The notes beneath the pieces are model-generated. The model had not been told where the DNA came from and did no database searches. It saw nothing but the letters and a program-made list of their open reading frames with translations. This document shows, piece after piece, positions 11,926-22,122 of a stretch of DNA of 64,000 nucleotides (position 1 is its first letter; every line of letters starts with the position of its first letter). Source of the DNA: Vicia villosa. Lineage: Eukaryota; Streptophyta; Magnoliopsida; Fabales; Fabaceae. The DNA is taken from assembly GCF_029867415.1 (NCBI RefSeq), contig NC_081183.1, forward strand, positions 55,130,336-55,194,335, read 5' to 3'. Both the position numbers and the translations under genes were made by a program.

Positions 11926-12505
11926 CTTTAGATCTAAGTCGATACCTTGGACGGTTCCTTAATGATCTACCTTTGGAGTTAAGTCGACACCTTGGACGGT
12001 TCCTTAATGATCCACCTTCAGAGTTAAGTCGATACCTTGGACGGTTCCTTAATAATCTACCTTTAGATCTAAGTCGATACCTTGGACGGTTCCTTAATGA
12101 TCTACCTTTGGAGTTAAGTCGATACCTTGGACGGTTCTTTAATTATCCACCTTCAGAGTTAAGTCGATACCTTGGACGGTTCCTTAACAATCTACCTTTA
12201 GATCTAAGTCGATACCTTGGACGGTTCCTTAATGATCTACCTTTAGAGTTAAGTCGATACCTTGGACGGTTCCTTAATGATCCACCTTCAGAGTTAAGTC
12301 GATACCTTGGACGGTTCCTTAACAATCTACCTTTAGATCTAAGTCAATACCTTGGACGGTTCCTTAATGATCTACCTTTGGAGTTAAGTCGATACCTTGG
12401 ACGGTTCCTTAATGATCCACCTTCAGAGTTAAGTCGATACCTTGACGGTTCCTTAATGATCTACCTTCAGATTTAAGTCGATATCTCAGACGATTCCTTA
12501 AACAA
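11926..12505 (+). repeat. 45-bp minisatellite with 135-bp higher-order period
   Basis: About 13 units of 45 bp, each with AAGTCGATACCTTGGACGG and CTTAATGATC. Because 45 is divisible by three, the array stays open for 167 codons (11973-12476) as repeats of LSRYLGRFLN followed by four variable residues. The variable residues cycle in threes (DPPS, NLPL, DLPL), which shows a 135-bp higher-order unit repeated about three and a half times. The protein is an artefact of the repetition. Ogre 3' regions are known sources of satellite repeats. Confidence 0.9.
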
Positions 12506-12639
12506 TCAACTTTTCAAAATCTAAAAGCAGTTCCGTAACGATCAACATTCAAAAAACTACTTCTTAAAACACTTCATACTCCCAACACCGGATGGCATCT
12601 TCAAGCCCATCTCCAACAAACATCCCTCAATACAAAAAA

Positions 12640-13135
12640 AATTTCAGCCTAACGTAAGGCATTCCAGACATCTACGGATGCAATTTGGATTAGTCTGACG
12701 CACGACTTATATTTCAGCCTAACACACGGCCTTCCAGACATCTGAGGATGCAATTTGGATTAGTCTAACGCACGACTCATCCATCAACCTGACGCACGGT
12801 TTTCCAGACATCTGAGGATGCAATTGAGAATAGTCTAACGCACGATTTATTCTTCGACCTAACACACGGTTTTCCAGACATCTGAGGATGCAATTGAGAA
12901 TAGTCTAACGCACGATTTATTCTTCGACCTAACGCACGGTTTTCCAGACATCTGAGGATGCAATTGAGAATAGTCTAACGCACGATTTATTCTTCGACCT
13001 AACGCACGGTTTTCCAGACATCTGAGGATGCAATGGAGAATAGTCTAACGCACGATTTATTCTTCGACCTAACGCATGGTTTTCCAGACATCTGAGGATG
13101 CAAGCTAGACCCAGTCTGACGTACGACTCAACCTA
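12640..13135 (+). repeat. 70-bp minisatellite
   Basis: About seven units. CACGATTTAT recurs exactly every 70 bp (12841, 12911, 12981, 13051), with CCAGACATCTGAGGATGCAA in each unit. The first units are more diverged. The array is flanked by scattered copies of GGATGGCATCTTCAAGCCCA at about 12591, 13198 and 13248. Confidence 0.9.
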
Positions 13136-13383
13136 AGTCTAAGGCTCAGAAACAGTCTAACGTACGACACATTCTGACTCTCAAGTATATAAAGTCGGAT
13201 GGCATCTTCAAGCCCATCTCCATCATACATCTTCTCGAAACACCTGGATGGCATCTTCAAGCCCATCTCCGACAAAAGTCCCTACTTCAGCTAGGGCAAA
13301 TTTCTTGGTATTCTAGTGTTCAATCATCTTCCACCTTCAGATACCGACTGGCATACAAACCACTTTACATCTTCAGGTTTAAG

Positions 13384-13400
13384 ATAATTGAACAGGGGCA
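13384..13400 (+). other. Putative polypurine tract and 3' terminus of Ogre-Y
   Basis: ATAATTGAACAGGGGCA is purine-rich and sits where a polypurine tract should lie, but it is followed by the TGGCC target duplication and Ogre-X LTR sequence and not by an LTR. Its identity as the tract is inferred from position and composition. Confidence 0.5.
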
Positions 13401-13519
13401 TGGCCTCAATATGAATCTAACGGCTGATGATGGAGGGTGTATAGTAGTCTTAATTGGACCGCCTGCGCTAGATCTGTGAACAAGGCAGCACAAAACAGAA
13501 ATAAAATTAAGTGTGGGAC

Positions 13520-13580
13520 ACTGGGATCGAACCCAGGTCCCCTTGGACATCAAGGAGAATGCCTAACCAACTGCGTCGTG
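13520..13580 (-). other. tRNA-like motif inside Ogre-X LTR
   Basis: On the minus strand GCAGTTGGTTAGGC (A-box-like, 13561-13574) precedes GGTTCGATCCC (B-box, 13523-13533). Spacing is tRNA-like, but no full cloverleaf is supported. Its LTR position corresponds roughly to that of the motif at 5480 in Ogre-Y, although the sequences differ. Confidence 0.5.
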
Positions 13581-15099
13581 AGTGTTAGTTGTTAATTAAC
13601 GCAAAAAATCGTAAATAACAGAACTGGATTATTTGAACTTTGTAAAACGGGGTGCTACTGTTCATCACCCCCAACCTTTAATTTTCTGCAAAAAAGGGAC
13701 TTTTACCCACGGTTTCCGCATGTAGCTATAGCTCTGCCTTGATCAAACCCACAAATCTTTGCCAAAAAATACCAAATAACAGCACAAATCAATTATAATA
13801 AACCCCCCGAAACCCATGGGACCATTAATTTGATCTGAAATTGCCTATAGCCAAGGTTCCCCAAAATCATGAACATGAACCCTAACCATGGCGATCTACG
13901 GTTCCTGCATCAACCTTCAAAATTAATGATTCAAACACGTTCTAAACATTCATATGAACCAGAATATATGCTTTGAATCCATAAAAACGCATGAGTTATT
14001 GAAATTGAGTTTTGAACATAAAAGCAAACTGTGATGATAAAGGATGAGTTCCTGGGTGCTTTGGACGATGATGTTGGGGCTGTTTTGTGTGTTTGGACGG
14101 CAGTCGACGGCGAACGGCGTGTCCGTGAAGGAGCAGGTTCCGGCGGATTCATTCTTCCTCTTCTATGTCCAATTTTTATTTCCACCTTGTTGTTGTTTCT
14201 TTGTTGATACCTGCCATAAACCCAGAAAATTGCAGATAACACAAAACTAGTTATCAATGTAGATAATACTAGAGCCATGATAAAAACTAGTAAGTTGATT
14301 ATCGCTTCTATTCCCTGCAAAGGATTGCCTAATGTTAACTGAAAATCACTTCCTATAACATGTGAAAGTTGTTGACAATTTGCTGCAAGCCTGTCAAGTC
14401 CTTATTTTTTCAGGCGAATATTTCATGCAGATTTTGTATTATGGACTTTTTCTGGAAAATATCACGGGTTAGAGGAGGTCCTTTTTTTTTTTAATTTAGT
14501 GTTGGAAAAGGTTAATTATTAGTTTCTGGAAAAAGGATTGAAAATTGTTACCGTGAAAATTCGTGAGAAAGGTGTAAAATAAGGGTTGGTAAGAGTTGGA
14601 TAATTATTTTCCAACGTGAAAGGGTTAATTGTTGGATCTTAGTGTAGTGGGAGGCTAGGTTAGGATTTGTGGTCAATTGTTAGTCCCCTTAAAAAGTGTA
14701 AAAGTGTAAGTATATATAATATAATTTTAGGTTAAATGAAATAGGAAAAAAATCAATGATTAATCAATATAATCAAAATTCTAAACCAAATATAATTTGA
14801 TTTTGATTCTTGACATATTTAACCAATTACATTAATTTTTCCTTAAGAATGAAAATATTATCCTAAAAATGCATTATTTATAAAATATAAACAAAATAAT
14901 TTCAAATCTTTTTTATTTATGATGTTTTGGTTTTATTTTATGAATAAAATAAAAAAATAAAAAATTAATATTTTTAAAAAAATACTTAAATAATGAATAC
15001 GGAAATTAAGAATTAAAATGATAAAAAAAACTATTTTTTGTGATTTTTTTTTAATGAAAATGAAGTTAGTAATAAAGTTGGAAAAAAAGTAAAAATGTC

Positions 15100-15172
15100 A
15101 GAAGTGAGATTCGAACTCGGGGCTTCTCGTTCTTGTACCTCTTACCCTCAATGCCTTACCAATTGTGCCAAT
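15100..15172 (-). other. Second tRNA-like motif, near Ogre-X LTR start
   Basis: On the minus strand TGGCACAATTGGTAAGGC (15153-15170) is followed by GAGTTCGAATCTC (15106-15118). A short stem may pair around the B-box loop. It lies about 60 bp inside the LTR start, a different location from the motif at 13520 of the same LTR. Confidence 0.5.
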
Positions 15173-15233
15173 TCATTTATTCAATATAAAATGGCGTTCG
15201 TAGGTATATGAGGGCAAATTTTGGGGTATGACA

Positions 15234-17129
15234 GGCTACATTTATAAAGATAACAAATATAATGATGACTCATATTTTGTATTAAAACAAATATTTATAA
15301 TTATATTTATTATAATTGTCTCATATTTTTATTAAAACAAATATTTATTTTAATTTATAAACTAAAATCTGTTTTAATATAATCTAAAAATAAGATTTAG
15401 GGAGATATAAAACTAAATTAAATTGGTTTTTATTTTATTAAAATTTTTAGATAATGTAAAAATTTTAATATGACAGATAATTTATAATCATTGATAAATA
15501 TGATTTTAGAAATATTATGTTAATAGTCAAATATTTTTATTATGAAATTTTAAAACAGTAGATTAACCGTGTAATTTAGTTGGCCATGGAATCCTATTGC
15601 TCTTCTTAATTTCATAAAAATTGTCTCTCTTTCTCAAATGTTGCGTTTAGCTTAAATAATAAAGAAAATTGGATTCTAAGACCAAAAATAAAATACTTGA
15701 CTCCTCTACACTCTGAATTGGCTTCTAGCATCAACATGAAACTTGTATATTTTTCTCTTAACTTTTCAAAACATATTCGAACGCGTCGGTCAAATACTCG
15801 TAGTTCAAATTATGATTTGCATAGTGAGAATGTATCAAAATACAACTTATTCTAAAAATAAGCAACAGAAATAAAATAAAAGCAAATTTAGACTTAATTT
15901 TAAAAAATTACTAAAAGCAATGAAATTAACTCGGGAAATTCTGGCATCGTTGTAACCCAAAGTAAAAGAGTGTGTATTAAAATACATTGATCATTGTTCT
16001 TACTAGTTTTGTTGTGTGTTTAGCTAGACGTGTTCTAGCTTGACATTATTAATTAATGATGTGTCTTTATGTTACGCCATGTATTTATGTCGGATTTATG
16101 CTACTTTTGATGTAACAATACTACTATGTTGGTGTTTACAGGTGTTTTTGATAACCACTCACGAGTTTGATGAGGCTAGTGAGATTTACTCAAAAAATCT
16201 TTAAAGTAATTTGTGCAAATAATTTGTATGAAAACACATGCATGTGATTTGAATGTGACTGTTTGTACGAAGACGGCGCATAGATAGAGATTAAATGAAG
16301 ACAAGTTTTGATGATTGACAATGAGATAAAGTGCAGTAAATGACATTAAATAAAGTTTTCAACATCAACCACTTGCAGTTAGGTTCGAGCATGGAAATTC
16401 AGACCACCTCAGGACCATTTCAAGCATTCCAATAGCTCCAGAGGGATCCCGGGAAGCTATCTAGATCATTAAAACATTTCTGGAAGTGCTCAAACTCCAG
16501 GCTTGATTTCCACTTCATATGTAAGCTAACCTAACTTTGAACTCTATCATTTGTGAATCATTTTTGGGAAAACTCGATTCTATTATGTTTGTTTCAATGT
16601 GAGGATCAAAAGCTCTCAACTGGTTTTCATTTAATCACCATGATCATCATTTAATTTATGTTTGAAAAATTAGGGTTCTTGAGGTTTTCTACGAAATTCT
16701 TGATCCATGGTTGAAATTAATTAATGTTTGCTACATATCTTGATTCGTCTTGAAAAATAGAACAAGTTTCATGTTTACACCATTTGAATTGGTTGCGTAT
16801 TTAGAAAGATGAAAAATCATATTTTTGAAATGGCTTGAGGTTGAAGACGAAGGTGTTCTTGTTCAAAATTTCATAATAATGGTTTGAATATATAATCAAT
16901 TGTTGGTATTTTGTTTATCAGATGTAACAGCCACCCCAGTGGTAGGAGCGCGCGTTTTAATTCTTTGCAAGCCCAAGTTATGGGGTTCGAATTAACTTGA
17001 CTTTTAGAATTTTGTTATGGTTCTGGAGACGACTTTCATAGCAACCTACCACTCTTGTAGAAGATCCAAGAGACCATATCTCATATGCACAACATACATA
17101 CCTCTTGTCTGACTATGAGATGTTTGGAT
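15234..17129. other. AT-rich non-coding DNA, partly LTR-like
   Basis: I see no supported gene. About 15234-15560 is very AT-rich. About 16370-17129 has the general texture of Ogre-type LTRs (for example AAAAATTAGGGTTCTTGAGG) and a tRNA-like motif, so it may be an old LTR fragment; no boundary or target duplication was found. It ends at the TGGAT target site of Sire-A. Confidence 0.4.
16929..17000 (+). other. tRNA-like motif in possible LTR fragment
   Basis: CCCCAGTGGTAGGAGCG (16934-16950) resembles an A-box and GGGTTCGAATT (16983-16993) a B-box. The stems do not close well, so it is not called a tRNA gene. Confidence 0.45.
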
Positions 17130-18278
17130 TGTTAGAACAAGATTTGTTCTGATCAATATTCTTAGTTTTGATGATAACAAGGATATGAATTTTGTATGAG
17201 ATAGTGTGGTACTCTAATACTATGCAATTTCCATTTCAGGAATTATACAAAGAGTATGCACAAAATCAGCGCAAGAGGCAACTGACTCAGAAGGTTCAGC
17301 ATGCAACATCAGAACATGGTATGGCAAGACATCAGAAGATGGTGAAGCAGAATCAGAACATGGGTCTATGGAAGCATCAGAAGAACTTGAGATCAGAAGC
17401 AGAAGCACTGAAGTTCTCATGGTATCACGCTCAGAAGCACTTCAAGGTCAGAAGACAAGAAGATGCTTTGCACCAAGCTGTTTGACTCTGATGACATTCA
17501 AACGTTGTTTACACAAACATCAGATCAGAAGCAAGTACTAGACTGGCAGGCTACGCTGACTGACAAAAGGAACGTTAGAAGCTATTAAAGGCAACGTCAG
17601 TAGACACAGCGGAAACAAGGCTCGAGGTAGTTGACAAAAGAGTGAAACATTAAATGCAATGCTGTACGGAATACGCAAAGCATTAAATGCTCCCAATGGT
17701 CATCTTCTCAAACGCCTATAAATATGAAGTTCTGATGAGAAGCAAAGGTTAACGAATTACAAACTCTGAACCAACTTGCAAAAACGCTGTTCAAATCAAA
17801 AGCTCTCAAACTTCATCATCAAGCTCACTACATTGCTGTTGTAATATCTTAGTGAGATTTAAGCTTAAACTTAAGAGAAAAATCACAGTTGTAATAATAG
17901 CTTTATAAGAAGCATTGTAACTCTTAAAAGAATTTGTATACATTAATTTGTAAGTTCTAGAGTGATCAGGTTATTGATCAGTATACTCTAGCAAGTCTTA
18001 GAAGTTGTCTAAGCAGTTTGTTCCTAGAGTGATCAGGTTGTGATCAGGATACTCTAGAAGACTTAGCAGTTGGCTAAGTGGAAAACCATTGTAATCAAGT
18101 GTGATTAGTGGATTAAATCCTCAGGTGAGGTAAATCACTCCAAGGGGGTGGACTGGAGTAGTTTAGTTAACAACAAACCAGGATAAAAATCATTGTGCAA
18201 ATTGTTTTTATATTACATGTTTTAAAGCTACACTTATTCAAACCCCCCCCCCCTTTCTAAGTGTTTTTCTATCCTTCA
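17130..18278 (+). repeat. Sire-A 5' LTR (1149 bp)
   Basis: Begins TGTTAGAACAAG and ends CTATCCTTCA. It contains a TATA box (17716-17724). At about 17957-18079 it carries two copies of a CTAGAGTGATCA/TGATCAG-A-ACTCTAG inverted-repeat unit, and near 18119 the near-palindrome CCTCAGGTGAGG. A C-run at 18245-18253 varies in length between copies. Confidence 0.93.
17716..17724 (+). promoter_or_regulatory. TATA box of Sire-A 5' LTR
   Basis: CTATAAATA lies in the middle of the LTR where U3 should end. The same position holds CTATAAATA in the 3' LTR (29016-29024) and 34831-34839, CTATATAAG at 46401, and a TATATA-type box in the Sire-B LTR near 31211-31221, so it is kept across copies. The transcription start is expected about 30 bp downstream. 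Confidence 0.7.
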
Positions 18279-18280
18279 AT

Positions 18281-18292
18281 TGGCATCAGAGC
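18281..18292 (+). other. Primer-binding site, tRNA-iMet type (Sire-A)
   Basis: TGGCATCAGAGC lies 2 bp after the LTR end and differs at one position from the usual plant copia initiator-Met site TGGTATCAGAGC. Confidence 0.88.
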
Positions 18293-18364
18293 GCCGGTTC
18301 TAAGGTGCAAGCACTTAACCGTGTTTAGAAAAGATTCAGGAAGAGAAAAACGCTTCAGTAAAAG

Positions 18365-20083
18365 ATGGCTGGTGAAATTCCAACAAACACACCTACATCT
18401 ACACCTGACTCTGCTGAGCAATACAGTGGAAATGGTAACAATGGTTATACTAGACCACCAGTATTTGATGGTGAAAACTTTGAATACTGGAAAGATAAAC
18501 TGGAAATTTACTTCCTTGGTCTAGACTGTGACTTATGGGATCTTCTGGTGGATGGTTACAAACATCCGGTGGATGGTTACAAACATCTAGTGAATGCTAC
18601 TGGCGTAAGGCTTACAAGACAAGAAATGAATGATGATCAAAAGAAGCTTTTCAAAAATCATCATAAATGTAGGACTGTTTTGCTGAATGCTATCTCTCAT
18701 GCTGAGTATGAGAAGATATCTAACAGGGAAACTGCCCATGATATATATGAGTCATTGAAAATGACCCATGAGGGAAATGCTCAAGTCAAGGAGACTAAAG
18801 CTCTTGCTCTAATCCAGAAATATGAAGCCTTCAAGATGGAGGATGATGAAGATATTGAGAAGATGTTCTCAAGATTTCAAACGCTAATTGCTGGATTGAG
18901 AGTTCTGGACAAAGGCTACACCAAGGCTGATCATGTAAAGAAAATCATCAGAAGCTTGCCCAGAAGATGGGGCCCAATGGTGACTGCATTCAAGATTGCA
19001 AAGAATTTGAATGAAGTCTCTTTGGAAGAGCTAATCTGTGCCTTGAGAAGCCATGAGATAGAGCTGGATGCAAATGAGCCTCAGAAGAAAGGTAAGTCTA
19101 TTGCATTAAAATCTAATATTAAAAAATGCACTAACGCTTTTCAGGCTGAAGAAGTAGATTCTGAAGAATCAGAATCAGAAGAAGAAGATGAACTGTCCAT
19201 GATCTCCAAAAGGGTAAACCAACTCTGGAAGAGCAAACAAAGGAAGTTCAAAAGCTTCAGAAGTTCAAAGAAGTTTGAACGAGGAAAATCTTCTGGTGGA
19301 AGAAGATCTGACAAGAAGAAGGTCGTCTGCTATGAGTGCAATGAGCCTGGACACTTCAAGAATGAATGTCCAAAACTTCAGAAGGAGAATCCCAAGAAGA
19401 AGTTTCATAAGAAGAAAGGGCTTATGGCAACATGGGATGATTCTGAATCAGAATCAGAATCAGACTCTGAAGGAGAGCAAGCCAACTTTGCACTGATGGC
19501 CACAGTGGATGATGGATCAGAATCTACATCAGAATCAGATTCTGAAGAGGTATTTTCTGAACTATCTAGAGATGAATTAGTTTCCAGCTTGACTGAACTT
19601 CTGGAACTCAAGGCTCACCTTAGTATCAAATACAAAAATCTGAAAAAGCATTTTGAATTTGAAACTAAGAAGCTGGAAGTGGAAAATTCTGAACTGAAGG
19701 AAAAAGTTTTAAAATTATCCAATGATAGTGGATCTCCTTCTAAATCAGAAAAATCCATTCCTAGTCTCAATCATATTCTGAAAGAATATGACTCGAGCTT
19801 CAGAAAGTTCCTATCTAGAAGTATTGGCAGAAGTCATCTTGCTTCTATGATATATGGTGTTTCTGGAAACAGAAGGTTTGGCTTTGGCTATGAGGGTGAT
19901 ACCTCACATAAATTTAAACCTGTTGATGATTTGAAAATCACATACAAGCCATTGTATGATCAGTTCAAATATGGCCATGCACATGATATTAGGCTCACTT
20001 CACATGCACAGAGTTTTAACACTGTACACACCAAGAAGCATGTGACACAACCTAAGAAATATCATGATGTCAAACCTAAATAA
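18365..20083 (+). CDS. gag: Sire-A gag (capsid/nucleocapsid), truncated by a stop
   Basis: Structural protein of the retrotransposon particle, 572 codons from the ATG in AAAGATGGCTGG. The N-terminal part has the copia gag pattern PPVFDGENFEYWKDKLE (about residues 35-50). A CCHC zinc knuckle CYECNEPGHFKNEC lies near residue 322, inside a basic region, followed by an acidic serine-rich stretch and a coiled-coil-like segment. The TAA at 20081-20083 replaces a sense codon of Sire-D (AAA-GAA there, AAA-TAA here), so this is a premature end; the frame otherwise continues to about 20317. A 24-bp tandem duplication (DGYKHPV/DGYKHLV, about residues 61-74) is unique to this copy. Confidence 0.9.
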   Translation: MAGEIPTNTPTSTPDSAEQYSGNGNNGYTRPPVFDGENFEYWKDKLEIYFLGLDCDLWDLLVDGYKHPVDGYKHLVNATGVRLTRQEMNDDQKKLFKNHHKCRTVLLNAISHAEYEKISNRETAHDIYESLKMTHEGNAQVKETKALALIQKYEAFKMEDDEDIEKMFSRFQTLIAGLRVLDKGYTKADHVKKIIRSLPRRWGPMVTAFKIAKNLNEVSLEELICALRSHEIELDANEPQKKGKSIALKSNIKKCTNAFQAEEVDSEESESEEEDELSMISKRVNQLWKSKQRKFKSFRSSKKFERGKSSGGRRSDKKKVVCYECNEPGHFKNECPKLQKENPKKKFHKKKGLMATWDDSESESESDSEGEQANFALMATVDDGSESTSESDSEEVFSELSRDELVSSLTELLELKAHLSIKYKNLKKHFEFETKKLEVENSELKEKVLKLSNDSGSPSKSEKSIPSLNHILKEYDSSFRKFLSRSIGRSHLASMIYGVSGNRRFGFGYEGDTSHKFKPVDDLKITYKPLYDQFKYGHAHDIRLTSHAQSFNTVHTKKHVTQPKKYHDVKPK

Positions 20084-20201
20084 TATCATGTTGTTCCTCC
20101 TGTTAATTATCATGCTAAACCCAAGTTCAATAAGAACTTGAGGAAAACGGACAAGAAAGGACCCAAGAAACTGTGGGTACCTAAGGAGAAGATAATTTCT
20201 G

Positions 20202-20952
20202 TTGCAGATATCCTTAGCTGCAAAGAGGACAAAGCACAAAATGTCATGGTACCTGGACTCTGGGTGCTCGCGACACATGACGGGAAGAAGGTCTATGCTC
20301 CAAGACCTGGTGCTTAAGTCTGGTGGAGAAGTCAAGTTTGGAGGAGATCAGAAGGGCAAAATTATTGGCTCTGGAACCATAAGTATTGGTAACTCTCCTT
20401 CCATAACTAATGTACTTCTTGTAGAAGGATTAACGCATAACTTATTGTCCATAAGTCAATTAAGTGACAATGGTTATGATATAATCTTCAATCAAAAGTC
20501 TTGCAAGGCTGTAAGTCAGAAGGATGGCTCAATCCTATTTACAAGCAAGAGAAAGAACAACATCTATAAGATTGATCTTTCAGATCTTGAGAAGCAGAAG
20601 GTGACTTGCCTTATGTCTGTTTCTGAAGAGCAATGGGTCTGGCACAGGAGATTAGGACATGCTAGTTTGAGAAAGATTTCTCAGATTAACAAACTAAATC
20701 TGGTCAGAGGTCTCCCAAATCTGAAATATAAATCAGATGCTCTTTGTGAAGCATGTCAGAAGGGCAAGTTCTCCAAACCTGCATTCAAATCTAAGAATGT
20801 TGTCTCTTCCTCAAGGCCATTAGAACTTCTGCACATTGATCTGTTTGGACCAGTCAAAACAGCATCTGTCAGAGGGAAGAAATATGGATTAGTCATCGTA
20901 GATGATTATAGCCGCTGAACATGGGTAAAGTTCTTAAAACACAAGGATGAGT
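20202..20952 (+). pseudogene. pol: Sire-A pol, protease and first half of integrase
   Basis: In the frame +1 relative to gag. The aspartic protease motif WYLDSGCSRHMTG lies near 20242. The integrase zinc-binding His-His-Cys-Cys module is seen as WHRRLGHA...LCEACQKGK, followed by the first catalytic Asp in LLHIDLFGP. A TGA at 20916-20918 replaces the Trp codon present in Sire-D, and 34 bp later the solo LTR 20953-22122 interrupts the gene. There is no classical ATG; entry is expected by frameshift from gag. Confidence 0.88.
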
Positions 20953-22122
20953 TGTTAGGAGTGAATTAATGGTAAATTCATGTGTTAATATAAGTGATTT
21001 CTTCTCTAAACTAATGCAAATTGTGATAGATCCATAGGTTTTTAGTGAGAATTGAACTGAAAAGGTTTAGTTCGTGTGTAAAGCAAATCGAATCACTTGT
21101 GGATATTATTGATGCAGGTTTAGAGATGAACTGGAGCTTTAGGAAAACATGAAGAGGAAAGGAAGCTGTAAATCTCAAAGGCAAAGAAAAAAGATGAAAT
21201 TTGACAAGGGCGCTCCGCGGGAGTTCTAGCCAGCGCCGCGCCAAAGTCTCTGTTTTTGACCGCGCCGCGCGCATCCGTTGCCGCGCCACGGCCTCAACGT
21301 TAAAAGCCCAAAACTTATAAATAGAAGCCCTAGCTTCCAAGTAAAAGACAGATCTTTTGTGAGTGAAATTAGGAGAGCATTCTGAGTTTGCAGCCGAGAA
21401 CAACAATCGAAGGCCAAATCTTTACCAATCGAAGACATTCCGTTGATGAAGATGAATGCCTATATTATTTCTTGTGTGTTCTTCATGTCTATGGAGAGCT
21501 AAATTCCTCTTGTTGAGTTTAAGGTAGTAGTTAACCTATGAATATACAATACCATTAATTCTTTCCTATGAACAATTGTTTGAATTTATTATCAATAAGA
21601 AACCTTGTTTTTACTTTACACCATTGTTGAATCTTTGATCGAAAGAAAGGATTTTAACTTTTGCCCTAGGTTACTATATTGATTCAATCCCAATTTGCAG
21701 AGATGGAATTGTGATTGAGTTTTCATAATTATCGTTCATTATTACTATTATCGATATTGATATTTGGAGAGATCGAATCTCATACCGGTAAAAGTCTATC
21801 TAATTTGATTTGCAGACATGGAATCATATTTGAGGATAAGTGAAGATAGTGATTCAAATGATTGTTCAATTGTGAATTAATTGATAAATTGTATAGAAAT
21901 AGGTTGATGAACCCTAAAGCTCAACATATTTCCTTAATCGTTAATAAACGTTCATTACTTGCATTTAAATTATTGTCTAAATTTGATAGTATTATAATCA
22001 TAAAACAAATCCAATTACTTTTTCTCACTCAAAATAACTAACTATAGAACGGCAGTGATATTAACCAATCCCTGTGGATACGATATATTACCGAAAATAT
22101 TTACCCACAAATACTTTCAACA
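20953..22122 (+). mobile_element. Solo LTR (1170 bp) inside Sire-A integrase
   Basis: Starts TGTTAGGAGTG and ends TTTCAACA, with the target duplication TGAGT at 20948-20952 and 22123-22127. Comparison with uninterrupted Sire-D (38072-38100) confirms the insertion point. No internal region, primer site or ORF lies inside, so it is a solo LTR left by LTR-LTR recombination. Near its end is CCCTGTGGATACGATAT, a motif common in plant LTRs. It carries a GC-rich patch at 21210-21297. Its family is not determined. Confidence 0.9.

Larger units (their letters stand above)
3457..13400 (+). mobile_element. Ogre-Y, non-autonomous Ogre-like element lacking a 3' LTR
   Basis: The element runs from a degenerate LTR start (TTTCATACCCC for the usual TGTCATACCCC) through the 5' LTR, tRNA-Arg primer site, leader, tandem array, gag relic and a 3' region with three repeat arrays, ending at the purine-rich AACAGGGGCA. 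TGGCC lies at 3452-3456 and again at 13401-13405, which is the expected 5-bp target duplication, and both outer flanks belong to the LTR of Ogre-X. There is no protease, reverse transcriptase, RNase H or integrase, so it must have moved with enzymes from a relative. The 3' LTR is absent. Other readings: exact loss of the 3' LTR, or chance identity at the junction, since TGGCC also begins a 17-bp tandem duplication in the target. Confidence 0.75.
13401..15233 (-). mobile_element. Ogre-X 5' LTR, outer half
   Basis: The minus-strand LTR start is seen at 15233: reversed it reads TGTCATACCCCAAAATTTGC. Sequence continues leftward to the Ogre-Y insertion point at 13401. The 17-bp motif TGGCCTCAATATGAATC is present at 3435-3451 and 13401-13417, consistent with a tandem duplication that existed before Ogre-Y landed in it. 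Two tRNA-like motifs lie inside. ORFs here, such as 13931-14320 on the minus strand, have no recognisable domain. Confidence 0.8.

Noticed and set aside
11973..12476. A 167-codon ORF of LSRYLGRFLN repeats that looks like a repeat protein
   Set aside because: It is exactly the 45-bp minisatellite read in one frame. The unit length is divisible by three, so stops are avoided on both strands (an ORF also exists on the minus strand at 12143-12325).
13931..14320. A 129-residue ORF with a hydrophobic N-terminus that could be a small membrane protein
   Set aside because: It lies inside the Ogre-X LTR, has no homologue that I recognise and overlaps an equally open plus-strand frame.
17192..17485. 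A repeated 97-residue ORF (also at 28492) as a conserved gene
   Set aside because: Both copies are in the Sire-A LTRs; the frame is not kept in the Sire-D LTRs.
22055..22122. An N-terminal extension of integrase in Sire-A
   Set aside because: It is the end of the solo LTR read in frame; the integrase sequence begins only after the TGAGT duplication.
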